Assembly: GCA_002737365.1 (NCBI GenBank)
Contig: NSIL01000001.1
Location: forward strand, 124,001 to 188,000
DNA length: 64,000 bases
From: Acidobacterium sp.
GTDB lineage: Bacteria; Acidobacteriota; Vicinamibacteria; Vicinamibacterales; UBA2999
Direction of reading: 5' to 3'
Made by a program: the position numbers and the translations under genes
Part shown: piece by piece, positions 26,418 through 35,884 of the stretch
Position numbering within the stretch: position 1 is the first letter of the stretch
How the letters are laid out: each line of letters begins with the position of its first letter
The notes under the pieces: generated by a model
Told to the model about the DNA's origin: nothing
The model's input: the letters and a program-made list of their open reading frames with translations, nothing else
Databases searched by the model: none

Positions 26418-28064
26418 TTACCACGGGCTCCCGCCGATCTTCGCCTTCAATGCCCGCGCGTCCACCGATTGGGGATCGAGGGCCAGCGCCCGGTCCACTT
26501 CCTGCCGAGCCAACGCCGTGTCCTGCATTTCCAGGTAGGCCTCAGCCAGCGCCAGGTGCGCGGCCACGGTCTCGTCACTCCACAGGGCGATCTTCAAGGC
26601 TTCGACCGCTTCGTCGGGGCGGCCCCGTCGCAAGTGCAGGCGGCCCATCAGCAGGTGGGCTTCGGCGAGATACGGCGAGAGATACAGGGCCCGGCGCAGC
26701 TCCTCGATTGCTTCCCGATCGGCCTCGCGCTGATAGGCTCGCCGGCCGGCAGCGAGGTGAAACGCCGCCAGCGTGTCGTGGTCGCGCTGACCGGCCACCG
26801 AGAGAATGGTGTCGGTGCGCGGCGTCAACGGCATCAGTTCTTCATTCAGCCGCTCGAGGCCGCGCGGCACCTGGTCACCGGCGACCGCCCGCGATTCCCA
26901 CTCCCCGGACTTCGACGATAGGCGGGTGGCCAATTCGCGCTCGCGCGTGGCTTCGGCCACGGCGCCCGTCTGCTGCAACGCCGCACCGAGAATAAAATGC
27001 GCATCGCCGTCAGCAGAATTGCGACGCACCGCTTCGCGTAACCAATAGATCGCCGCCCCGGGATCCCGGTCGAGCCAGTAGGCGTAGCCCAGGTTAAAGA
27101 ACAGGTCGCCATCGGCAGGGTCGATCTCGCTGGCCAGGCTGAAGTAGTAGGTGGCGCGGCCCGGCTGCGGGGTCGCGGTCCGGCGCAGCTCGGCGACGCC
27201 AATGGCGTTGGCGACCGAGGCCGAACGCTCTTCGCTTTGCATGGCGCGAAGGGTCTGCAGCGCCTCATCAAAACGCGTCAGGCTCATCAGTGACAACGAC
27301 CGACGGAAGCGCGCCTCGCGCGCATAGCGGCCCTCAGCGCGAATGCCGGTCAGTGCCTCGAGCGCACGCTGATACTCGGACGCGTCAGTGCGCAGATCCC
27401 AAATCGCCAGCCGGGCGGGATCGAACTGCGGGGCGGCCTTGAGCGCCTGCTCGAGCAATGCGATCGCGGTGGCGGGCGTCTCGGCAATCAAGCCCTTGAT
27501 GTAGAGCTCGAACACCTGCGTGGACGGCGGCAGACGCTCGGTCGGCACCGCGGGGGGCGCCGCGCCGATACCGCGAACCAGGTGAGCCAGCCGGCTGAAG
27601 ATCCCGAAGGCATCGCCCAGCGCGCCTGAGGCCTGCACCTCGGGCAACCATCGCCCGGCGTCGAGGCGCACCACGCGACCGCGCGCCACCAACTGGTCGC
27701 CGTTCACTTCGAGTGTGCCAATCACTATGACGCTGGCGCCGACCGCGTGACCAACCCTGATGGACGACGCCCGGCTCAGGGCGGCACTGGCGGGCCACTG
27801 CAGGCGAGCGAACGCGCGCCGGCGCTCCTCCCGGCCGATCACGCGCTCGCCGCTCGCGGCCAGCAGGTCGGTCATCAGCACGGCTGCGCCTTCGCGCAGC
27901 CAGGCCAGGCGTGGCTCCTGTCCAGGGTTCTCGAATGGGAGGACGAGGACCGCCGCCCCGGGCGGCAATTGCGCCGCCCCCGGCGGCACCTGCGCCACGC
28001 TGACCGACGGCCAGGCCAGGGTGCAGGCGACGAGGAACACGAGGACCCAGCGCGCCGCGCTCAC
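26418..28064 (-). CDS. Exported TPR-repeat protein
   Basis: 548 residues. The GTG at 28064 overlaps the previous stop (GTGA) and opens directly into a signal peptide (VSAARWVLVFLVACTLAWP ... VAQ), so it is preferred to an ATG 57 bases upstream. Residues about 35-150 (VLVLPFENPGQEPRLAWLREG, IVIGTLEVNGDQLVARGRVV) resemble the FlgO/TolB-N-like domain that often precedes TPRs; the rest holds eight or more TPR units, including PADGDLFFNLGYAYWLDRDP and SPYLAEAHLLMGRLHLRRG. Probably a periplasmic scaffold for protein assembly. The following SPOR gene suggests envelope biogenesis. Confidence 0.82.
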   Translation of the reverse strand: MSAARWVLVFLVACTLAWPSVSVAQVPPGAAQLPPGAAVLVLPFENPGQEPRLAWLREGAAVLMTDLLAASGERVIGREERRRAFARLQWPASAALSRASSIRVGHAVGASVIVIGTLEVNGDQLVARGRVVRLDAGRWLPEVQASGALGDAFGIFSRLAHLVRGIGAAPPAVPTERLPPSTQVFELYIKGLIAETPATAIALLEQALKAAPQFDPARLAIWDLRTDASEYQRALEALTGIRAEGRYAREARFRRSLSLMSLTRFDEALQTLRAMQSEERSASVANAIGVAELRRTATPQPGRATYYFSLASEIDPADGDLFFNLGYAYWLDRDPGAAIYWLREAVRRNSADGDAHFILGAALQQTGAVAEATRERELATRLSSKSGEWESRAVAGDQVPRGLERLNEELMPLTPRTDTILSVAGQRDHDTLAAFHLAAGRRAYQREADREAIEELRRALYLSPYLAEAHLLMGRLHLRRGRPDEAVEALKIALWSDETVAAHLALAEAYLEMQDTALARQEVDRALALDPQSVDARALKAKIGGSPW

Positions 28065-28654
28065 GCGGCGTCCGCCGCCCCCGGAGGAAGCGACCCGTTC
28101 ACCGTAATCGACAGACGCCAACCACCCGGCCGCTCGTCCGCCAGGCCGACCGTGGCGTCCACGTGACAGCGCGCGAACAGGCGTTGCAGCGCCGCGGCAT
28201 AGAAGCCACGCATGGGCACGGTCGCCGGGTCGCGCAGTTGCTTGCAGAGTTCCGACTGGATCTCAACGACCGCAGTGGAGCCAGACATCCGCTTCTTTAC
28301 TTTGGATTGCCGGACCGTGGCGAACACCAGGCGCTTGCCCAGGCCGAGCACCGCACGCGCACGCAGGCCAAGCGGTAGGCGATGGATGTACCATCGGCGC
28401 AGCCCGGAGAGTTCCTGATAAGTCCAGTCGGCGGCACACACGCCGGCGCGGTTGGCGATCTGGTCGTTCGACGGCGGGTCTTCGCGATGGAGAAAGCTGA
28501 GCACGGCACCAAGCGGCGCCAGGCCAATGCGGCTGTCCCGCATGCCGGACGGGCTCAACCAGTTTTCATAGAAATCGAGCCGTGTTGGTGACACATCGGC
28601 GATGCCCTGATGCAGACTCGAGATCAGCAGACGGCCGATTCCAGCGTCAACCAT
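28061..28654 (-). CDS. Conserved hypothetical protein
   Basis: About 197 residues from the ATG at 28654; a longer frame reaching 29125 runs antisense to argS and is rejected. The product is a mixed alpha/beta protein (MVDAGIGRLLISSLHQGIADVSPTR, FYENWLSPSGMRDSRIGLAPL, RGFYAAALQRLFARCHVDATVGLA, GGWRLSITVNG). It faintly recalls V4R-type ligand-binding domains, but I cannot assign it. It is divergent from argS across a 69-base gap and overlaps the TPR gene by 4 bases. Confidence 0.65.
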   Translation of the reverse strand: MVDAGIGRLLISSLHQGIADVSPTRLDFYENWLSPSGMRDSRIGLAPLGAVLSFLHREDPPSNDQIANRAGVCAADWTYQELSGLRRWYIHRLPLGLRARAVLGLGKRLVFATVRQSKVKKRMSGSTAVVEIQSELCKQLRDPATVPMRGFYAAALQRLFARCHVDATVGLADERPGGWRLSITVNGSLPPGAADAA

Positions 28655-28723
28655 GACGAAGGCGTGGTGAAATGATAACGTGAGCGTACCGCTTCGCTTC
28701 GATCGAGTCAACGAACCAGCATC

Positions 28724-30727
<2,004 letters not shown>

Positions 30728-30741
30728 CACCCTGAGGGTAT

Positions 30742-31434
30742 ATGGCCGTAATTGCGATCGCTCAGAACCGCCGGATGTCCGATTACCTGGAATCCGTGCG
30801 CCGTAGCGGAGGGGAGCCCCTCGAGGTGGCCGCCGGCGGTGAATCGCCCGAACACATCCTGGCGCGCGTCGATGGCGTCATGCTGACCGGCGGCGGTGAC
30901 GTCGACCCCATGCTCTACGGCGAAGCGCCGCACGCCACGTTTCAGGCGGCCGAAGCCGATCGCGATCAGTTTGAGATTGCCCTGACCCGCGCCGCCATCG
31001 CTGCCAACATCCCGTTTTTCGCGATTTGCCGCGGCATGCAACTGGCCAACGTCGCCATGGGCGGCACGCTCATCCAGGACATCCCCAGCGAGGTCCCGGG
31101 CGCCCTCGAGCACTCGGTGCCAGAGCCGCGGGCGCACGTCGCCCACGAAGTGTGGGTGGCCAAGGGCTCACGGTTGTCGGCGCTGCTGGCCGATCACATG
31201 GAAGATGGTGAGACCTGCCACGTCAACAGCCGGCACCACCAGTCGGTGGCCACTGCCGCCCCCGGCTTCGAGGTCACGGCGACCTCGCCCGACGGGGTCA
31301 TTGAAGCGATGGAGAAAACCGGCGCCGCGTTCTGCATCGGCGTACAGTGGCACCCCGAGAACTTCTGGCGCACGGGCGAGTTCCGCTCGCTGTTCGAGGG
31401 CTTCGTACAGGCCGCTAACGCGCGAAAGCGATGA
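30742..31434 (+). CDS. Gamma-glutamyl-gamma-aminobutyrate hydrolase family protein (class I amidotransferase fold)
   Basis: 230 residues of the PuuD/peptidase C26 family: oxyanion TGGGDVDPMLYGE, nucleophile Cys in FAICRGMQLANVAMGG, and the His/Glu pair in GVQWHPENFW. PuuD hydrolyses gamma-glutamyl-GABA in putrescine breakdown; other members act on gamma-glutamyl compounds or folate tails. It follows argS by 14 bases and overlaps the convergent methyltransferase gene by 20 bases. The natural substrate here is not known. Confidence 0.87.
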   Translation: MAVIAIAQNRRMSDYLESVRRSGGEPLEVAAGGESPEHILARVDGVMLTGGGDVDPMLYGEAPHATFQAAEADRDQFEIALTRAAIAANIPFFAICRGMQLANVAMGGTLIQDIPSEVPGALEHSVPEPRAHVAHEVWVAKGSRLSALLADHMEDGETCHVNSRHHQSVATAAPGFEVTATSPDGVIEAMEKTGAAFCIGVQWHPENFWRTGEFRSLFEGFVQAANARKR

Positions 31435-32677
31435 CCGTCTCGACGTGCGCCGTGTTCGGGAAGAGATCGAACGCGCGCACGCTCGCCAGTCGATACCCCG
31501 CATCCAGCAACCATCGTGCATCACGCGCCAGCGTCGCGAGGTCGCATGACACGTAGATCAAGTGCGGGGCCTGCACGGCAATCGCCCCCGCCAAGGCGTC
31601 TTTCGACAGTCCCGTGCGTGGCGGATCCATGATGATGGTCGACGCCTTGGTGGCGTGGGGCAAGTAGTCCTCCACCGCCTCGCTCCGCACGCGTACATCC
31701 TGGCGGGCCGACGCATTGCGCCGGAGGTCGGTCGCAGAGAACCGCTCGCCCTCGACGGCGACCACCGGACCATGGCCGGCGTGCGATGCCGCGAGACTGA
31801 ACAAACCCACGCCGGCATAGAGGTCGAGCACCGGGCCCGCGGTGACATGCGACAGCACGTGATCGACCAGCGGCTGCAGCAGGAAGCGATTACCCTGGAA
31901 AAACGACCGTGCGTGGCGCGACAGCTTCGCGCCAGAGACCACGTCCGACACCACCGCCGAGCCCCACAACTCGATCGTCCGCGTCGTATCAGGCGGCGCG
32001 CACGTGGCGCCGGTCAGGCCGGCGAGGGTCGTCACCGCCGCCAGGCGCGAGGGATCGCCATTGGGCAACAGTTCGAGATGCAGGGCGCGCTCGGTCGCCG
32101 CCAGGTTCTCCGACAGCTCGATCGCCCCGATCGTGTCGCGCCCGAGTGACTTCAGCGATTGCTCCAGCGCCTGCAACACCGCCAGCGTGTCTGGCCGTAG
32201 CTGGCGGGTCGGCCCGGCATCGCACAGCGAATGCGTGCCCTCACGGAAGAAGCCGATGCGGCCGTTGCGCACGTGAAGCCGCGCGCGCATCCGGTAGCCA
32301 TCAATCGGCGAGGCCACGACTTCAACCGGCGACTCCAGCGTGATGCGGCCCAGACGCCGGAACGCGTCGTCGATGATTGCGGCCTTGATGCCACGCTGCC
32401 GGTCGTAGGCAATGTGCGCAAACACGTTGCCGCCACAGCCGCCGTCCGACGGCGACGTGCCATCGGCCAGGTCCGGTACGCGATCGGGCGACCGCTCGAG
32501 TACGGCGCGGGTGATCGCCCAGCCGGTGCCTCGTTGCACCTTCTCGACTTCCGCCTCGACCACCTCGCCTGGAATGGCGCCGGCCACGAAGACGATCGCG
32601 CCGTCGTGGCGAGCAATCATCCGGCCACCCGCGGCCGGCCGTTCGATCGTGAGAGTAAGTCGCTCGCCTCTATGCAT
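31415..32677 (-). CDS. TrmA/RlmC/RlmD-family RNA (uracil-5-)-methyltransferase
   Basis: 420 residues from the ATG at 32677; an in-frame extension to 32848 overlaps the next gene and is rejected. Domains: N-terminal TRAM (ERLTLTIERPAAGGRMIARHDG), a central insert, and a Rossmann methyltransferase with FFQGNRFLLQ, LDLYAGVGLFSL, IMDPPRTGLSKDAL and the catalytic Cys in YVSCDLATLARD. RlmD and RlmC carry a four-cysteine iron-sulfur site (CGGC...); here the equivalent stretch reads DGGCGGNVFAHIAY and too few cysteines remain, so a cluster is unlikely. The target (23S rRNA or tRNA uridine) is undetermined. Confidence 0.86.
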   Translation of the reverse strand: MHRGERLTLTIERPAAGGRMIARHDGAIVFVAGAIPGEVVEAEVEKVQRGTGWAITRAVLERSPDRVPDLADGTSPSDGGCGGNVFAHIAYDRQRGIKAAIIDDAFRRLGRITLESPVEVVASPIDGYRMRARLHVRNGRIGFFREGTHSLCDAGPTRQLRPDTLAVLQALEQSLKSLGRDTIGAIELSENLAATERALHLELLPNGDPSRLAAVTTLAGLTGATCAPPDTTRTIELWGSAVVSDVVSGAKLSRHARSFFQGNRFLLQPLVDHVLSHVTAGPVLDLYAGVGLFSLAASHAGHGPVVAVEGERFSATDLRRNASARQDVRVRSEAVEDYLPHATKASTIIMDPPRTGLSKDALAGAIAVQAPHLIYVSCDLATLARDARWLLDAGYRLASVRAFDLFPNTAHVETVIAFAR

Positions 32678-32693
32678 GTCTTCTCCGCCGGGG

Positions 32694-33416
32694 TCAGACC
32701 CCGATGTCGGGTAAGCCGAAGTGCAGGCGCACCAGCCGGTCGAGCGCGGCACGCCGTGATTGCGCATAGGCGTCTGGCGCCATGCGCGTGCGGAAGGGCG
32801 CCAGCTCGGCGTCCGCTTCCCGTTCCAAGTCCGCCAGACCGGCGGCATCTAATGCGGCCGCCGCTGCCGCGACCAGATCGGCGCCGATGGCCGCAACGCA
32901 CAGCAGTAACGCGTCGCGGGCATCCCCGCGGGCACGCGCGGCTTCCGGCTGCAGCGCGTCCAAGGAGCGAACCGCGGCCTCGAGCGCCGCCCCCAGCAAG
33001 GGACCCGCCTGGCCACTGCCGCGCAGCACCGTCAGCCGCGACACTGCCGCCGCGATTTGGGAGGCGAGCGATCGTCGCGCTCGGCCGGCCGCCGGCGCGG
33101 ACTCGTCCACCTCTGGGCCACCGGCCGCATCGGGCACGACGGCGGCAATCCCGAGAGCCCGGCGCCAGTCGTCGAACGCGTCAAAGACGTCGGCCTCGCA
33201 GAAGTCGATGCGCACCGGCCGCCGCCGCGGGCCTTTTCGGTAGTAGCGCTCGAAATAGCGATCGATGCCCGCTTCGGCCACCTTGAGAGGAATGCCCTGG
33301 TGAGCCCATGCGACCACGCGTTCAAACGCCGGCCCCGTGATGCGAATCAGGTGACCGTCATTCTTGCGACATAGATAGGCTTCGAGCTCGCGGCAGTAGG
33401 CCTCGACATCGGTCAC
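32694..33416 (-). CDS. Conserved hypothetical protein (alanine-rich)
   Basis: 240 residues from a GTG at 33416 (VTDVEAYCRELEAYLCRKNDG). The first 90 residues form a structured alpha/beta region with an aromatic basic motif (IDRYFERYYRKGPRRRPVRIDFCEADVFDAFDDWR); the rest is helical and Ala/Arg-rich. No enzyme motif or membrane segment is visible. An extension to 33506 would translate the tandem repeat at 33433-33451 and is less likely. It lies between coaX and the methyltransferase gene, same strand. No family recognised. Confidence 0.65.
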   Translation of the reverse strand: MTDVEAYCRELEAYLCRKNDGHLIRITGPAFERVVAWAHQGIPLKVAEAGIDRYFERYYRKGPRRRPVRIDFCEADVFDAFDDWRRALGIAAVVPDAAGGPEVDESAPAAGRARRSLASQIAAAVSRLTVLRGSGQAGPLLGAALEAAVRSLDALQPEAARARGDARDALLLCVAAIGADLVAAAAAALDAAGLADLEREADAELAPFRTRMAPDAYAQSRRAALDRLVRLHFGLPDIGV

Positions 33417-33432
33417 GGTGTTGTTCTTCGGC

Positions 33433-33451
33433 GTGGGGCTTGGGGCCTGGG
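33433..33451. repeat. GGGGCTT-type tandem repeat, third copy
   Basis: GTGGGGCTTGGGGCCTGGG upstream of the hypothetical gene; same heptamer family as 5295-5332 and 43311-43340. Here it is probably noncoding. Next to it (33454-33475) an 11-base unit, ATCTGCGGCTA, occurs twice in tandem with one change. Confidence 0.5.
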
Positions 33452-33462
33452 CATATCTGCGG

Positions 33463-34254
33463 CTAATCTGCGGCTGTCTTCTCGGTGGCCCGGCGCTCCC
33501 ACACAAGGCGCAGGCCGTACAGGGTCAGCTCGACGTCCACGTGATCGATCAGCGACGACTCTGGCGCCACTACGACCGCTAGGCCACCGGTCGCGATCAC
33601 CAGCGCCTTGCCGCCGAGCTCGGCCTTCATGCGCCGCACCAGGCCTTCGACCATGTCGACGTAGCCCCAGAACAACCCCGACTGCATTGACGCCACCGTG
33701 TTCGTGCCGATCACTTTTTCCGGCTTCTTGACCTCGATGCGAGGCAGGCGCGCCGCCCGCTGAAACAGCGCGTCCGCGGAGATCTGCGGGCCTGGGCAAA
33801 TCACGCCGCCCAGGTATTCTCCCTTCGCTGAGATCGCGTCAAAGGTGGTGGCCGTGCCAAAGTCCACGACGATGATCGGCGTGCCAACGCCCCATTGATC
33901 AAGGGCTGCCAACGCATTGACGACGCGATCGGCGCCGACCTCGGCAGGGTGGTCATACAAGATCGGCATGCCGCCATTCACCGCCGGCTCGAACAGGAGC
34001 GGTGTACGCTCGAAGTACTTGACCGCCATCAGCTGCAGTGTGCCAGTCAGCGGCGGCACCACCGAGGCGATGACGATGCCTGAGATCTGCTGGTGCGTGA
34101 TGCCATGGTGATCGCAGAGGTCGGTCACCAGGATACCCAGCTCATCAGCCGTGCGCTCACGAATCGTCGTCAGCCGCCAGCTGTGAACCAGCTCGCGTCC
34201 CTGGAAGACGCCGATCACGATGTTCGTGTTCCCGACATCGATCGCCAACAACAT
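33463..34254 (-). CDS. coaX: Type III pantothenate kinase
   Basis: 263 residues of the ASKHA fold: phosphate-1 motif LLAIDVGNTNIVIGV, the GADRVVNALAALDQ helix, phosphate-2 IVVDFGTATTFDAIS, CPGPQISADALFQRAARLP and adenosine motif ALVIATGG. CoaX phosphorylates pantothenate in the first step of coenzyme A synthesis and needs a monovalent cation. It follows birA by 8 bases, an arrangement common in many bacteria. Confidence 0.95.
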   Translation of the reverse strand: MLLAIDVGNTNIVIGVFQGRELVHSWRLTTIRERTADELGILVTDLCDHHGITHQQISGIVIASVVPPLTGTLQLMAVKYFERTPLLFEPAVNGGMPILYDHPAEVGADRVVNALAALDQWGVGTPIIVVDFGTATTFDAISAKGEYLGGVICPGPQISADALFQRAARLPRIEVKKPEKVIGTNTVASMQSGLFWGYVDMVEGLVRRMKAELGGKALVIATGGLAVVVAPESSLIDHVDVELTLYGLRLVWERRATEKTAAD

Positions 34255-34262
34255 AAATGTGC

Positions 34263-35042
34263 CTATAGATACCAGGACAGTTCGCCGGCGATGACCCGCT
34301 CGACACCAGACGCGGTCCGAATCATCAGTGCGCCAGAATCATCGACGCCGGCGGTCGTGCCGGATCGGCCATCCCACTCGACTCGCGTGCCGTTCGCGCT
34401 CGGTGACGCGGCGCGCCACGCCCGCAGAATATCACCGGGGGTTCGTTCGAGCGTGGCCAGATGGTCACTGAGCGCCGCTAATACTTCGGCCAATAGGGAT
34501 CCCCGCTCGACCGCTCTCCCCAACTCCCCTGCGAGCGACGTCGCGCGAGCCGCCACCTCTGGCGGATACGACGAGGGCTGCAGGTTCAGGCCGACGCCAA
34601 TCACCACGGCTTGCGAGGCCGTGCCGACCGCCTGGCCCTCGGCCAGAATGCCGGCCAGCTTCCGTCCGCCCACCATCACGTCGTTGGGCCACTTGAGATC
34701 AGGCGCAAACCCCACTGCCGCGTGGATGCCGTGCCGAACCGCTACGCCCGCAGCCAACGTGAGCAACGGCAGCGAGGCATTGGCGTGGGCCGGCGGACGC
34801 GCCACGAACGAGAAATAGAGACCGGCGCCCGGTGGCGACGCCCACCCGCGCCCGCGGCGGCCGCGACCGGCGGTTTGCTGATCGGCCCCCACCACGGCAC
34901 CAGCGTCCGCTCCTGCCGATGCCAGCGCCGACGCCACATCCATGGTCGACTCCACTGCCGCGTGCCAGCGCACGTCCAGACGCAAGTCGGGACGACGACC
35001 GCGCAGGGCGCCGAGCGCCGCCGTCAGGTCGTCGGGCATCAT
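34263..35042 (-). CDS. birA: Biotin-[acetyl-CoA-carboxylase] ligase
   Basis: 259 residues, catalytic part only, with no N-terminal DNA-binding domain, so it should act as ligase but not as repressor. Key blocks: ADQQTAGRGRRGRGWASPPG (ATP/biotin loop), LYFSFVARP, DLKWPNDVMVGGRKLAGILAE and VIGVGLNL. It attaches biotin to the carboxylase carrier protein. The ATG at 35042 overlaps the nadC stop; a GTG one codon earlier is an alternative. Confidence 0.93.
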   Translation of the reverse strand: MMPDDLTAALGALRGRRPDLRLDVRWHAAVESTMDVASALASAGADAGAVVGADQQTAGRGRRGRGWASPPGAGLYFSFVARPPAHANASLPLLTLAAGVAVRHGIHAAVGFAPDLKWPNDVMVGGRKLAGILAEGQAVGTASQAVVIGVGLNLQPSSYPPEVAARATSLAGELGRAVERGSLLAEVLAALSDHLATLERTPGDILRAWRAASPSANGTRVEWDGRSGTTAGVDDSGALMIRTASGVERVIAGELSWYL

Positions 35043-35884
35043 CACGCCGGCTCGAGTTCGAAGCTAAGATCCGCGGACGGTGCCGAATGCGTGAGCGCAC
35101 CCACCGAGACGTACTGCGCGCCCGTGGTCGCGAGCTCCGGAATGCGCGCGAGGGTGACACCCCCGGAAATCTCGATCTCGGCGCGGCCGGCAATACGGGT
35201 GATGGCTTCGCGGATATCGTAGGTGGTGAAGTTATCGAGCAGGATGCGCGGCACGCCCACCTTCAGGACTTCGTCCAGTTCCTCGAGCGTCTCGACTTCG
35301 ATCTCCACCGGCAGGCCATGCGCAGCGCGCATGGCACGTTCGGCCACCGCTCGCACGCCACCGGCAAGACGCTTGTGGTTGTCCTTGATCAGAATGCCGT
35401 CATCGAGCCGTTGGCGATGATTGCTCCCACCGCCGCACCGCACCGCGTACTTCTCGAGTGCCCGGAAGCCCGGCGTCGTCTTACGCGTATCCAGAATCGT
35501 GATGGCGCCGGCCGCCGCGTCGACATACGCCGCCGTCACTGTGGCGATGCCGCAGAGTCGCTGCAGGAAGTTCAGCGCCGTGCGCTCGGCCGCCAGCAAC
35601 GCGCGCGCGTCGCCGGTCACTGACGCCACGGCCTCCCCCGCCTGCATCCGCGCACCGTCCGACCAACGCACTTCGAACACGGCCGACGGATCGGCCTGGC
35701 GAAACGCCTCCGCCGCGATATCCAGCCCGGCGATCACGATCGCAGCCTTCGCGAGGATCACCCCGCGGGCGCGCTGCCCGGCAGTGATGGTGCCGGCGCT
35801 GGTGACCTCACCGCGTCCGCGATCTTCCGCGAGCGCGCCGCGAACCAGGTCGCGATACACCTCAGGCTGGAGCGGTGCCACCAT
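35042..35884 (-). CDS. nadC: Nicotinate-nucleotide pyrophosphorylase (carboxylating)
   Basis: 280 residues. Conserved blocks: LAEDRGRGEVTSAGTI, FLQRLCGIAT, ILDTRKTTPGFRALEKYAVRCGGGSNHRQRL and ILIKDNH, then the TIM-barrel repeats with VEVETLEELDE and LLDNFTTYDIREA. The enzyme converts quinolinate and PRPP to nicotinate mononucleotide in NAD synthesis. Its ATG shares one base with the valS stop (TGATG). Confidence 0.95.
   Translation of the reverse strand: MVAPLQPEVYRDLVRGALAEDRGRGEVTSAGTITAGQRARGVILAKAAIVIAGLDIAAEAFRQADPSAVFEVRWSDGARMQAGEAVASVTGDARALLAAERTALNFLQRLCGIATVTAAYVDAAAGAITILDTRKTTPGFRALEKYAVRCGGGSNHRQRLDDGILIKDNHKRLAGGVRAVAERAMRAAHGLPVEIEVETLEELDEVLKVGVPRILLDNFTTYDIREAITRIAGRAEIEISGGVTLARIPELATTGAQYVSVGALTHSAPSADLSFELEPA

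Noticed and set aside
32678-32848. N-terminal extension of the RNA methyltransferase
   Set aside because: It overlaps the neighbouring gene in another frame, and the TRAM domain begins right at the ATG of 32677.
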